Assembly (NCBI GenBank): GCA_950295325.1
Contig: OX485807.1
Coordinates: 34,998,440 to 35,062,439 of the forward strand
Direction of reading: 5' to 3'
From: Polytrichum commune
Taxonomy: Eukaryota; Streptophyta; Polytrichopsida; Polytrichales; Polytrichaceae
DNA: 64,000 nucleotides
Shown piece by piece: positions 24,056 to 33,889 of this stretch. Numbering within the stretch: position 1 is the first letter of the stretch; every line of letters starts with the position of its first letter. The translations under genes and the position numbers were made by a program. The notes beneath the pieces were generated by a model, which had not been told where the DNA came from, ran no database searches, and saw only the letters and a list, made by a program, of their open reading frames with translations.

Positions 24056-25443
24056 TCAATTTTTTCTCGCAACCTTCTTAATAGGCTCTTCATCAGAATC
24101 GATGGAGGCATTATGTGGCATAAATCCACCTACACTAGTAGTTGGTAGTGGATCACTTAATGGGGATAGAATAACATCAAACAATGCACAATCTTCCTCG
24201 TATGCAACTAGATGGCGGCCACTATTTCTGCAAGCATGAATAGATGCACCTGCCAATGAAATGTTGCAAATTCAGTTAATTTGCAAAAACCACTGACAAC
24301 ACTATAGTGACTTCATTAAAATACATTGAGATATGATATAATAGGTCCTTGACTAAGAGATAAACCGACCTATAGATGCGTAAGCATCGAGGACAACCGA
24401 TGCGGGGGTTGTTAAAGCCTCTATTAAGATTTGCATAGATTCCGAGTCCTTCTCCCTACCACCTCTCCATGGCACTTTTCCATTCATGAGTTGAGTGCTC
24501 GCCGATGTGAGATTGAAGAACACATCCAAGGCCTCCACATCCATCTTAGTATTTGCGTTTCTTTTTTGAAAAACAAACTCCGACTTGGGAGTAGAACGAA
24601 GAAACAACATGATGCGGAAACGACGAGTCTATAAACCACAAGAAAATCTTTAGCGGGGGAATCGATTCCAAAATTGAGGAGAACATTGCAATACAATGAA
24701 AAGGTAGAAATCGAAGTAATAAATAATAGAATTTAATGTATACCGTCAACGACGTGTCAAGTAGATAACACAAAGGCAACTCGTTGAAGCACCACCAATC
24801 TTTTCGCAATACAAAATCATAAGAGGCTGCGAATGTCCTTACATTGTCTCTGACATCTTTATTCTCAGGGACAAACAAAAGCAAGGGGCCATCATCGGTG
24901 AGATATGCACATGCAAATTCAAATAGAGCCTCAATGTTCTTTTTCTTGTGGTCGTTCCAAGCTGGGATTACATGTGGAGGAGATGAAACATCAGGTACAG
25001 GTAAACCTTCTGGAAAATCTGCAATAATAAGATCAAAACCTCCAAAATTACAATCCTCTGAAGAAACCCTCCTCTTGCGTCCGGAACCCACCTATCAAAA
25101 GAACCAAAAACACAATAATTACACTCAAGTCCAAATCATGTTGCAAAATCAACACCATATTTTATAAAATAAAAATAAGTTCAATGTTCAGTATACTAAC
25201 CTTAGTCACAAATTCGAATGTTTTCAACATTAACGGATTCTCATGACCACCATTCTCCATCAATGTTTGTATTGAAATCTTCTCCAACATCATTGAAGAA
25301 ATTGGCCCAGAATATGAAGCACCATTGACAATGATTTTTGACATATGTTGAGATCGTTGTGATCTCGAAATAGGAGAAAACTTAGGTCCATCATTGCCTT
25401 GAGTGCTAGGTGTAGATGTTGAAGGACTAGGATTGCGTGCCAT
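24056..25443 (-). CDS. Four-exon N4/N6-type methyltransferase-like protein, motifs degenerate
   Basis: Predicted exons on the minus strand: 25443-25201, 25091-24744, 24628-24370 and 24249-24056. All introns are GT-AG and phases are consistent (0, 0, 1), giving about 347 residues. The order of motifs fits the beta group of DNA N4-cytosine/N6-adenine methyltransferases. A motif IV-like DLIIADFPEG lies near residues 101-110, a strand like DGPLLLFVPE follows, and a motif I-like VVLDAYASIGASIHAC lies near residues 273-289, followed by GRHLVAYEED, the usual continuation of the AdoMet-binding loop. Both signature motifs depart from consensus (DPPY becomes DFPE; DPFxGSG becomes DAYASIG), so catalysis may be lost or altered. 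The N-terminal 30 residues are Ser/Pro/Thr-rich. The start is chosen as the first ATG of exon 1; earlier exons cannot be excluded. A GAGCGG array lies 58 bp upstream. The gene lies on the same strand as the Mutator-like remnant M2 and 749 bp from it. Confidence 0.68.
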
Positions 25444-26191
25444 AATACCAATTTGAGATGAAGATGTTGGATTACTCTCATCGAGCGACGCTATTTTGCG
25501 AGTAGTGAGCAGTGAGCGGTGAGCGGTGAGCGATAAGTTTTTCTTTTTTTAGTTAAAATAATAGTTTAATGTGCAGGGTATATTAAAAAAATCAATGTTT
25601 TGCAAATATATTTCCAATTATAGTAAATTTTAGGACCTATGCCCGTGGAAAATTCCTCCACAGTGATCGTTGCAAAGTTGTTTTTGGGATGTTTTTAGGG
25701 TTTAGGGAGTCGAAATCAATATTGACAAACATTGTGGAGTATTTCTATGCAGCAAAATTAAATTACATTGGCATCTTTTGAGATCCGCGAGATTGAAGAT
25801 GAATTCAAGAAAAGTGGAGATATCAGACACCTAAGGTTTCTAGACTATCAGAAAAAAAATTAAATGAAGCTTCGAGGTCAACAAAAACGTTGATACATCA
25901 AATACCTCGAAGTGGCCCTTTTAATCTCACTAGTTCATGATTAAAACAGAGGTTGCATACATACGTTTCTCTGAGAAGACAATGAACTCAACATCTTTAC
26001 ACAAGATTTTGTGTAATGAAGGAAACAGTAATTGATGAGTATTAAAACTAAACCATTCAAATTCAATACTGTAGCGCCTTTAAAGAGTGACGGTATAAAA
26101 ATAATGCATTTGGTAGTGGCCCTTTCCGTCTCACTACCTCAATTTCATTGATGTGATTGAAATGAAATTACAAGAGTACTTCATCCAAAGC
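25444..26191. other. Intergenic sequence between methyltransferase-like gene and M2
   Basis: AT-rich. It begins with the probable 5' leader of the methyltransferase-like gene, then the GAGCGG array (25501-25535) and a CCTATGCCCGTGG word near 25646. No further gene or RNA is recognised. Confidence 0.5.
25501..25535 (+). repeat. GAGCGG array upstream of methyltransferase-like gene
   Basis: AGTAGTGAGC followed by short tandem GTGAGCGGT units. A CCTATGCCCGTGG word follows about 110 bp further on. Its start resembles the array at 27829-27855 (AGTAGTG...GAGCGG), which sits at the 5' edge of M2. It could be promoter DNA or the end of a mobile element. Confidence 0.6.
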
Positions 26192-27826
26192 CTAAGAGGT
26201 TGTCTGGGTCAATAATCCACTCTGAAGGATTTGCTTGACCTCATTAAAGCTAAAACTAGCAGCATGAATAAAAATATCAGAATCAGGATCAAGTCCACAA
26301 ATTATCGTAAACACATAGTATAGGTGCTTACAATTGGCCCACTGACCGCGCTTTCCAAGCGCCTTGGTTGCCATTTCCTTGAAATTGTGACAAGTGCACG
26401 CCGGAAGCTGAGAAATAGTCAAGTGGTACTAGTGGATATTAGGAGGAGAACCAGAATCCAAGGTAACAATACAACCAAGAGCTGGGGCAGGGACCATGCT
26501 AATGTTGCGAATGCAAGCTTTTAATGTGAGAGCAGAGGCGCAGTTGTTGGCGTGACGTGTGGAAGGGGCCTTACTCATGCGACGGATATTCTTCCCGGAC
26601 CTGCGCTTGGGGAACTCATCCGGAGATGCCGGAGTAACATACGAAGTCAAGTCCACGGGGGAAAGGTTGTCTTGGAACAATCGTCTTGGAGAGATTTCTT
26701 GTCGTTGAGGACGGCGAAATCCAGCAGTCTCCAATTGGAGGATCTCCTTGCGGGAAAGGTTTGTCCCCATCTTGACAGGCCAAGTCTCAGGGACTTCAGG
26801 CCTTGATATAACCCACTTCCTGCGAGTTCCTTTAACACACCTTTCAATATCATCGTTACAAAAGAAGAATTGCAAGAGTTCTTGCTTATTCTTTCGGTAA
26901 TTGGTCATCATCCCGGTGTACGTTGGCGCAGCGGTACTCTTCCCGTCTTGAACAATACGGGCCACACACTTCTTCTTTGTCATTGCTTGTATAGCAAAGC
27001 AAGCCTTTGCAGACGTCTTAGGAAGACGTGCGATGTGCCACTTACTTTCGTCACAAGCGGATTCTTGAACTGCTGTAACATGCTGCAAAGGAGAAAGTGG
27101 GGTGACATCACTTACTCGAGTCTTGCCGTTCGATTGCTGCGGCGCAATTGGAGTTGCAAACGTTTCAGGAGATTCTGAATCAGCGGTTGGTGAGGCCATT
27201 TGAGAGTTTTTGATGGAAGACCGTGTTTGCACTCGGGGACGAAAGATGGAGATCTTGTCAGGTCGGTGAGAGTCAAGTTCTGAACCTGGAGGAAGGTCAG
27301 CCTTCCGTTTCAAGGATAGGAAGACTTCTTCACCTTCTAAGTGTGGCGTGCGGATGCAAAACTCTTGCGCTCCAGGCATTCTAGTCATTGCTTCGTGAAG
27401 GGACTTGGTGTTGCCGGTAATCTCCGAAGAACGTTGTGCGGCACGTAACTTCAACTCTTCCTTGGACGGGCCAGTACCAGCACGATCTCCTTTTAAGTAT
27501 TGGTAGTACGAGACACATTGCATAAATGCGCGCACGTAGTCATCAACTGTTGCAACGTATAGATCCTTACCACGGTGGCCGGATTGTTGGAGCCACTTAT
27601 TGTGCATGGTCTCGGCCAAATTGCAGGAAGGCATTTCAGCCAACTCAACTTCGTTCAAGTCCTATGGAGAAGGAGTTTAGAAAGAATCGATTAAGAAACA
27701 TGTAGGAGACGATTGACGATTGCTTTATCAATGGATGGGTAGACGTTCAATGAGCGAAGAACTTACCAATTGCATGAAGCCACCCCATTGACGGTAGCGG
27801 AAATGCCAAAAAACAAGCGGGAAACT
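26192..27826 (-). pseudogene. Mutator-like transposase remnant M2 with SWIM finger
   Basis: A paralogue of M1 on the minus strand. Exon a, about 27826-27767, encodes LVFWHFRYRQWGGFMQL and matches M1 residues just before the shared intron. A 105-bp GT-AG intron is 27766-27662. Exon b starts at 27661 with ...ELAEMPSCNLAE and runs to 26192. An in-frame TAG at 26429-26431 interrupts exon b just before the SWIM finger (CTC...CKH); the frame continues open beyond it to the natural C-terminus ...GLLTQTTS, close to M1's GLLTQPTS. Homology to M1 stops abruptly at about 27826, next to the GAGCGG array, so the catalytic N-terminal part is absent. The two copies are clearly diverged from each other, so they are old or represent different subfamilies. 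Confidence 0.7.
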
Positions 27827-27828
27827 TA

Positions 27829-27855
27829 GTAGTGTGAGCGGAGAGCGGAGAGCGG
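27829..27855 (+). repeat. GAGCGG array at the 5' edge of M2
   Basis: AGTAGTGTGAGCGG followed by two more GAGAGCGG units, lying within a few bases of the point where M2 loses similarity to M1. CCTATTTCCGTGG follows at about 27896-27908, with a looser relative (CCATTCCCGTGG) near 27948-27959. Confidence 0.6.
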
Positions 27856-28224
27856 AAATTTTAGATTTTATTGGGTAATTTTAGGAGAAGCAGTGCCTAT
27901 TTCCGTGGATTTAGGGGTAGTTTGAATTCAATTTGTTGGAAAGGCACCCCATTCCCGTGGACATAAGAACCATGAATTGTTCAAGAAACCAACGGATCCT
28001 ATAGGCGTGGAAGATTCCATTTGTTCTCAAACATCCTATAGTCTAGGTTTCAAATGTTTCATATTAAATTAGGGTTGACGTCACCAATTGAAATCAACAT
28101 ACCATACACAAAATATTTTATTGGCCGACAAAATGTAGGTGAAGTTAGGTGCCAACCTCAAGACTTACAAAAAGGTGTATGCAGTTCAAGTAGCTATATA
28201 CAGATTACTCTACTTTATTTCCAT
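27856..28224. other. Intergenic sequence
   Basis: AT-rich sequence that includes the CCGTGG words described for the neighbouring array. No gene is recognised. Confidence 0.45.
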
Positions 28225-28724
28225 CTACACCCTATCTGCCGGGCATGTCCAATATGGATAAAATGATTCAAAGATCATGCCATACATCTCCACCGCACAC
28301 CATGAGCTCTCCAATTCATCCCTTAGCTTAGCCAATGAACGCAATGACAAATCCCCCAAGTCGGACATAAGAATCCTCCGCGAAATCCGTGTGCTAACGT
28401 GGCGGCTATGTGAGAACCACATCAAGTTTTGTTGAATTGAGTGATGAGGTTATGTTCGCGTGGCAAACAAACCCTTGGGACAGCATTGGGACCCATCGCG
28501 TATTCATATTGAGCCAAAGGAAGAGCATTGTACTCCGCACTTTTATCCACAATCATTTTCCATGCTTTACAAGATAGCCTCAAACTATGGATAAGCAAGA
28601 AACGGAGTTGGGTGTCCAATGACGTCTCTGCACCCATATCCACATTTGCGGCACCCACCAACAAATTTGGGACCAAGACCCTCAATTGTACATCTTGGTC
28701 CAAATACAATGCAAGAGGCGTCAT
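28225..28724 (-). pseudogene. Hypothetical gene fragment, two overlapping frames
   Basis: Two minus-strand open frames abut: 28724-28422 (about 100 aa) and 28425-28225 (about 66 aa). The first reads LRLSCKAWKMIVDKSAEYNAL, vaguely like the stretch after an F-box. The second reads MSDLGDLSLRSLAKLRDELESSW, a helical stretch. They overlap by 4 bases in different frames, which suggests one gene interrupted by a frameshift or an unrecognised intron. No function can be assigned. The 83-bp tandem repeats begin just upstream of its 5' end. Confidence 0.35.
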
Positions 28725-28740
28725 AAAGTCGGATTAGCGC

Positions 28741-29216
28741 GATCTTCCCCATTACACACATTGTCAAACACAAAACAAAATGAGAATCTGGTGTCAAGGG
28801 CCAACCCCTCAAGCCTAGTAGAAATACATTCATAGCTTACACACATATACAAAAACAACAAGAGGAGAATCTGGTGTCAAGGGCCGACCCCTCAAGCCTA
28901 GTAGAAATACATTCATAGCTTACACACATATACAAAAACAACAAGAGGAGAATCTGGTGTCAAGGGCCGACCCCTCAAGCCTAGTAGAAATACATTCATA
29001 GCTTACACACATATACAAAAACAACAAGAGGAGAATCTGGTGTCAAGGGCCGACCCCTCAAGCCTAGTAGAATTACATTCATAGCTTACACACATATACA
29101 AAAACAACAAGAGGAGAATCTGGTGTCAAGGGCCGACCCCTCAAGCCTAGTAGAATTACATTCATAGCTTACACAAATATTCAAAAACAACAAGAAGATT
29201 AGAATCTGGTGTCAAG
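28741..29216. repeat. 83-bp tandem repeat
   Basis: Five near-identical units, with GAGAATCTGGTGTCAAGGGC starting at 28782, 28865, 28948, 29031 and 29114, plus a partial sixth at about 29197. The unit also contains CTCAAGCCTAGTAGAA and TTCATAGCTTACACACATA. The left edge (28752-28781, CACACATTGTCAAACACAAA) belongs to the related 85-bp family found at 29918-31095. Confidence 0.93.
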
Positions 29217-29917
29217 GGCCAAGGCCTTAACCTCATATACAAGAGCCTACAATCACAAATTTTTGGCCAAGGCCTTAACCTCACACACAAGAGCCAACAA
29301 TAAATTTTTTTTGGCAATGCATTAACCTCACACACAAGACCATATAATCTGAAATTTTTAGCCAAGGCCTTAACCTCACATACAAGAGGATACAATCTGA
29401 ATTTTTTGGCCAAGGCCTTAACCTCACATAGAAGAGGATACAATCTGAAACTTTTGGCCAAGGCCTTAACCTCATATACAAGAGCCTACAATCACAAATT
29501 TTTAGCCAAGGCCTTAACCTCACATACAAGAGGATACAATCTGAATTTTTTGGCCAAGGCCTTAACCTCACATACAAGAGGATCCAATCTGAAACTTTTG
29601 GCCAAGGCCTTTACCTCATATACAAGAGCCTACAATCACAAATTTTTAGCCAAGGCCTTAACCTCACATACAAGAGGATACAATCTGAATTTTTTGGCCA
29701 AGGCCTTAACCTCACATAGAAGAGGATACAATCTGAAACTTTTGGCCAAGGCCTTAACCTCATATACAAGAGCCTACAATCACAAATTTTTAGCCAAGGC
29801 CTTAACCTCACATACAAGAGGATACAATCTGAATTTTTTGGCCAAGGCCTTAACCTCACATACAAGAGGATCCAATCTGAAACTTTTGGCCAAGGCCTTT
29901 ACCTCACACACAAGAAT
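29217..29917. repeat. 48-bp minisatellite, open in one frame
   Basis: About 14 units of 48 bp with the core GCCAAGGCCTTAACCTCA. The first few units vary in length and the later ones are exact. Units fall into types ending in AATCTGAATTTTTTG, AATCTGAAACTTTTG or AATCACAAATTTTTA, arranged in a three-unit (144 bp) near-period and a six-unit (288 bp) closer period, a small higher-order repeat. Because 48 is a multiple of three, the plus frame 29406-29921 stays open with a 16-residue repeat (LAKALTSHTRGYNLNF type). I regard that frame as a by-product, not a gene. Confidence 0.93.
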
Positions 29918-31095
29918 TTGACTCTAAGATTACACACATTGTCAAAGACAAAACAAGAGGAGAATCTGGTGTGAGGGGCCGAAACCTCAAGCCCATGAGA
30001 ATTTGACTCTAAGATTACACACATTGTCAAAGACAAAACAAGAGGAGAATCTGGTGTGAGGGGCCGAAACCTCAAGCCCATGAGAATTTGACTCTAAGAT
30101 TACACACATTGTCAAAGACAAAACAAGAGGAGAATCTGGTGTGAGGGGCCGAAACCTCAAGCCCATGAGAATTTGACTCTAAGATTACACACATTGTCAA
30201 AGACAAAACAAGAGGAGAATCTGGTGTGAGGGGCCGAAACCTCAAGCCCTTGAGAATTTGACACTTAGATTGCACACATTGTCAAACACAAACCAAGAAG
30301 AGAATCTGGTGTGAGGGGCCGAAGCCTCAAGTCCATGAGAATTTGACACTTAGATTGCACACATTGTCAAACACAAAAGAAGAGGAGAATCTGGTGTGAG
30401 GGACTGAAACCTCAAGCCCATTAGAAATTGACACTTAGATTGCACACATTGTCAAACACAAAAGAATATGAGAATCTGGTGTGAGGGGCCGAAACCTCAA
30501 GCCCATTAGAATTTGACACTTAGATTGCACACATTGTCAAAGACAAACCAAGAAGAGAATCTGGTGTGAGGGGCCGAAGCCTCAAGTCCATGAGAATTTG
30601 ACACTTAGATTGCACACATTGTCAAACACAAAAGAAGAGGAGAATCTGGTGTGAGGGACCGAAACCTCAAGCCCATTAGAAATTGACACTTAGATTGCAC
30701 ACATTGTCAAACACAAAAGAATATGAGAATCTGGTGTGAGGGGCCGAAACCTCAAGCCCATTAGAATTTGACACTTAGATTGCACACATTGTCAAACACA
30801 AAAGAAGAGGAGAATCTGGTGTGAGGGACCGAAACCTCAAGCCCATTAGAAATTGACACTTAGATTGCACACATTGTCAAACACAAAAGAATATGAGAAT
30901 CTGGTGTGAGGGGCCGAAACCTCAAGCCCATTAGAATTTGACACTTAGATTGCACACATTGTCAAAGACAAACCAAGAAGAGAATCTGGTGTGAGGGGCC
31001 GAAACCTCAAGCCCATGAGAATTTGACTCTAAGATTACACACATTGTCAAACACATAACAAGAGGAGAATCTGGTGAGAGGGGCCGAAGCCTAAG
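29918..31095. repeat. 85-bp tandem repeat
   Basis: About 14 units of 85 bp: GAGAATCTGGTGTGAGGGGC begins at 29960, 30045 and 30130 and continues rightwards. Each unit has CACACATTGTCAAA and CTCAAGCCCAT. It shares the word GAGAATCTGGTGT..GGGCCGA..CCTCAAGCC with the 83-bp family at 28782, so the two are diverged forms of one satellite. Confidence 0.93.
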
Positions 31096-31539
31096 AGACA
31101 CACCTGAACTCAAGAATGCAACCTTTGTGAAATGTGGCCGAGAGAGGCCTAACCAAGATTTGCATTTGTTATATAGCATTTGGGATAGAAAGTCAACGAA
31201 TGTGAAAAGGGTGCACGTGGAGGCAAACATCATGGGGTTAATATTGGATTGGATTGCCCTACATCAATGGGGTGAATCTTAACTTGAGTGGGGGTTGGAA
31301 TCAATATCACAACTCCGATAAACACCAATGTGAAAAGGATCCACGTGGATATGAAAATCAATGGTATATTAGTAGTTCCGATTGCACAAGATTGAAGGAG
31401 TGAATCATAACTTGAGTGGGGGATGGAATCCATAACATGATGACCATAATGGCTCATGCAATATCTGGTGCCAACCCCAACCCACTTCCCCTAACCCCTC
31501 AACTAGAGAAATAGCAACCCAAATAGGAAGATACAATAA
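31096..31539. other. Non-coding sequence with an imperfect 129-bp duplication
   Basis: No gene is seen. Two diverged copies of a block of about 129 bp lie at about 31195-31435: TGTGAAAAGG at 31201 and again at 31330, and AACTTGAGTGGGGG at 31281 and about 31410. The CACTA terminus begins at 31540, preceded by TAA as a possible 3-bp target duplication. Confidence 0.55.
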
Positions 31540-31720
31540 CACTAGAAGGAACCAGGGTATTTTCGACAGTGAACTTCGACATGCGGGGCCTTCATGTTGG
31601 ATATTTGCACACCAGCGGCCAGTTAAGGTAGAAATTACTCGGAGGTGCCAAATTTAAGTGAACGGTGCGCGAAAGGTACGAACATGTCGAAGAAGTGTCG
31701 AAACTTGAACATGTTGATTA
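31540..31720 (+). repeat. CACTA terminal and subterminal repeats
   Basis: The terminus CACTAGAAGGAACCAGGG at 31540-31557 is preceded by TAA. The subterminal heptamer TTCGACA occurs near 31563 and 31577 and its inverse TGTCGAA near 31686 and 31697, the clustered short repeats to which CACTA TnpA-like proteins bind in known systems. Confidence 0.7.
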
Positions 31721-32370
31721 GGGGGAAAGTTGTGGTTTTGGGGTTCCGCTCCTGGCCCGAAGTCCGATGGGTTGCGTGGTTAGTGGTTGCAGCATTGATA
31801 GCTTACTGACGGGCTCATACATTAAGACACATGGAGTGCGCCCATGACCTGTATGTTCGGCGCTTCCGTATATTGGGCGGTCAATACAATACGTGTACTT
31901 GGTAATATACCCACACGGCTTCAAATTACGATATGCCTTCCAATACATTACCGTATCTTACGGTGTCGTATTGGTCTACGTTGTCCATAACAGGTGCATA
32001 TATACCTTGCCTATACCGTTCCAGCTCTCAGTCCCTCACTGTGCCATGCATTCTTTATTGAATTCAGTGTTTATTTCAATGCAACTAAATTCGTGGGTTT
32101 GCCGATGTGTGTGTGCTGCGGGAACACACTTGTCTGGTCGTGGGTTCCTGCGTTTGTGCGTTTTGTGATTGCCAAGGCGACATGACACCCCTCTGTGATA
32201 GAAACCGCGACAACATACAGTTCAGCAAGATGCAATATATGTTTATTTGGGCCCTCACGCAGGCATTATTGTCACTCCGTTTGCAATGTTTGCTGCAGGG
32301 TTGCATCATGCCAAGTCATTCTGATGTTCTGGTAACGACAACCTACTCTTATCATCCTATTCGCCCTCTT

Positions 32371-32760
32371 CTATGCTACCCCATGTCTACCATATTCCTG
32401 AGCTCTTCGTCGCAGCATCATGCTCCCTTGTATTGCATGGAGCCCCACAATTGCCTTTCCCCCTCCTGCCCGCCGCACCTCCAATTGCAATGACATACAG
32501 AGCATCATTCCCTTTCCTTGGACGTTATTTGCCGGCACATACCCACGGTCGCACTTTGCAGTGACAACCATGCAGCCCTCCTCTGGAGAACACACCAAAG
32601 GAAACAGAATGAATGGCAACTGAATTGCAGCCAAGTCCCTTGCCGTGGGTGCTTTGGCCGCCATATTTTGGATGCACGCATTGCAAACACCGTCCATGTC
32701 GCCTCTCTGATATAATCCCTCTGCGCCTTCAGAAGGGCCGTGGTGCATTCCGTAATTCAT
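32371..32760 (-). CDS. Open frame in CACTA 3' region, unknown
   Basis: A 129-codon frame with no recognised family, lying between the DUF4216-like region and the CACTA terminus. It could be the C-terminal exon of the transposase or part of a second (TnpA-like) product. It is Cys- and Met-rich with no clear motif. An overlapping plus-strand frame (32107-32493) is equally long, so coding status is doubtful. The flanking stretches 31721-32370 and 32761-33148 show nothing else recognisable. Confidence 0.3.
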   Translation of the reverse strand: MNYGMHHGPSEGAEGLYQRGDMDGVCNACIQNMAAKAPTARDLAAIQLPFILFPLVCSPEEGCMVVTAKCDRGYVPANNVQGKGMMLCMSLQLEVRRAGGGKAIVGLHAIQGSMMLRRRAQEYGRHGVA

Positions 32761-33148
32761 GTTGCCTTCGGACTGCGCATTATTGGGGTAGTTTCGGATT
32801 TCCTGATCTTCCCCTCTGCCCTGGCATGTACATCCAACATCTGTGAGGGACCACTCAAACTTTTGGCAGACTGTGCCTATACATTGACTCGTGCACTCCT
32901 ACTATGAACATCATCTATGCGGTTGGCATTGTTGTGGACACCGCCAAACACATACGCTGCGTTCAGAACTGGACCTCACCTGCGACACATGTGTGGAGCT
33001 CGCAATGTGTGTATGCTTCGTGTATGTTAGGGTATATGTGTAGATGCCTTCCCTGCCCACTCGTGCCCCATGAAGGCACTCGTATTGCTCGTGGCCGTCT
33101 GCCTTCCACTACTTCTTGTCTCCCGCTTGTTGCATTGCGGCCACTGTG

Positions 33149-33889
33149 TCATGGTGTTTGCGGGCACCTTGTCCTCCTTCCCTTCCTTCCTTGTTGTGTG
33201 CCCACAATCAACTCGTTCTCCTCGCATGCCTCCATTGTCCCCCCGCCCATTCCAGCAAACACACACCGGTCACCGCTGGACTCCTCTTGCCCCAAGCAGT
33301 GCTCCATCCCTGTCGGGCTTATTCGCCGTCCCCTTGCATCCTTCTTTAAAACTACACTCCAACCTGGCATGGCCTTGTCCTCCGCAAAAAATACATGCAT
33401 ATCATCACATGATGGCCCATCAGCCTCCATGTTCCCCCGCCCCCTGATCCCGCAAACTAATTCACAGGCAATGCCTCGGCACATGTTGTGTACCTGCGAT
33501 GCCAATGACGGAAGTATGTATGGGTCCTTTGTGCACCGCGGTACGGCTGCCATGTTTGCCAGCCAGAATCCGTGCGCGTCTCTCCTCAGCCTGGGTTGCA
33601 TTTCCGTGTCCTTCGCCACCCACGAAACCACCATCAACACAATGTTCATATTCACATAATTCAGGACCAATATGTCTTTCAGGATGCCCACTCTCACAAG
33701 GTTCACAACTCCTCCTTGGCCTGAACAATTCTCAGCCTCGCTGCGAGCCTCAATCTCCGCGACTCCACAGTCGAAGGTGACATGCAGCGCCCCTCCATCC
33801 TCCAGCTCAATTCGGAAGTGAGAGCCATATGCGGTCATGCTTCTAAACGAGCATACCCTGCTTGAGGGTAGCCACGACATGGCCCTCAG
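33149..33889 (-). pseudogene. CACTA transposase, DUF4216-like part
   Basis: An open minus-strand frame entering from the edge of gypsy copy D at 33889. It shows the DUF4216 pattern: HVTFDCGVAEI, then VRVGILKDILVLNYVN, VLMVVSWVAKD, RRDAHGFWLANM, and DPYILPSLASQV. A continuation VFFAEDKAMPGWSVVLKK lies about 100 bp later, matching the usual QVFFvED...W.VVL ending; the extra stretch between may be an intron. The frame then runs into basic low-complexity sequence and stops at 33149. The preceding part of the gene is at 40965-42031. Confidence 0.78.

Noticed and set aside
29406-29921. A 171-codon frame made of 16-residue repeats
   Set aside because: It is explained by the 48-bp minisatellite; overlapping minus-strand frames are open too, for the same reason.
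28741-31095. Possible CRISPR-like array
   Set aside because: The units are contiguous satellites without unique spacers, in a clearly eukaryotic context.
33070-33447. Plus-strand frames of 75-250 codons at 32904-33659 and nearby
   Set aside because: They lie opposite the DUF4216-like CACTA coding sequence and have no domain of their own.
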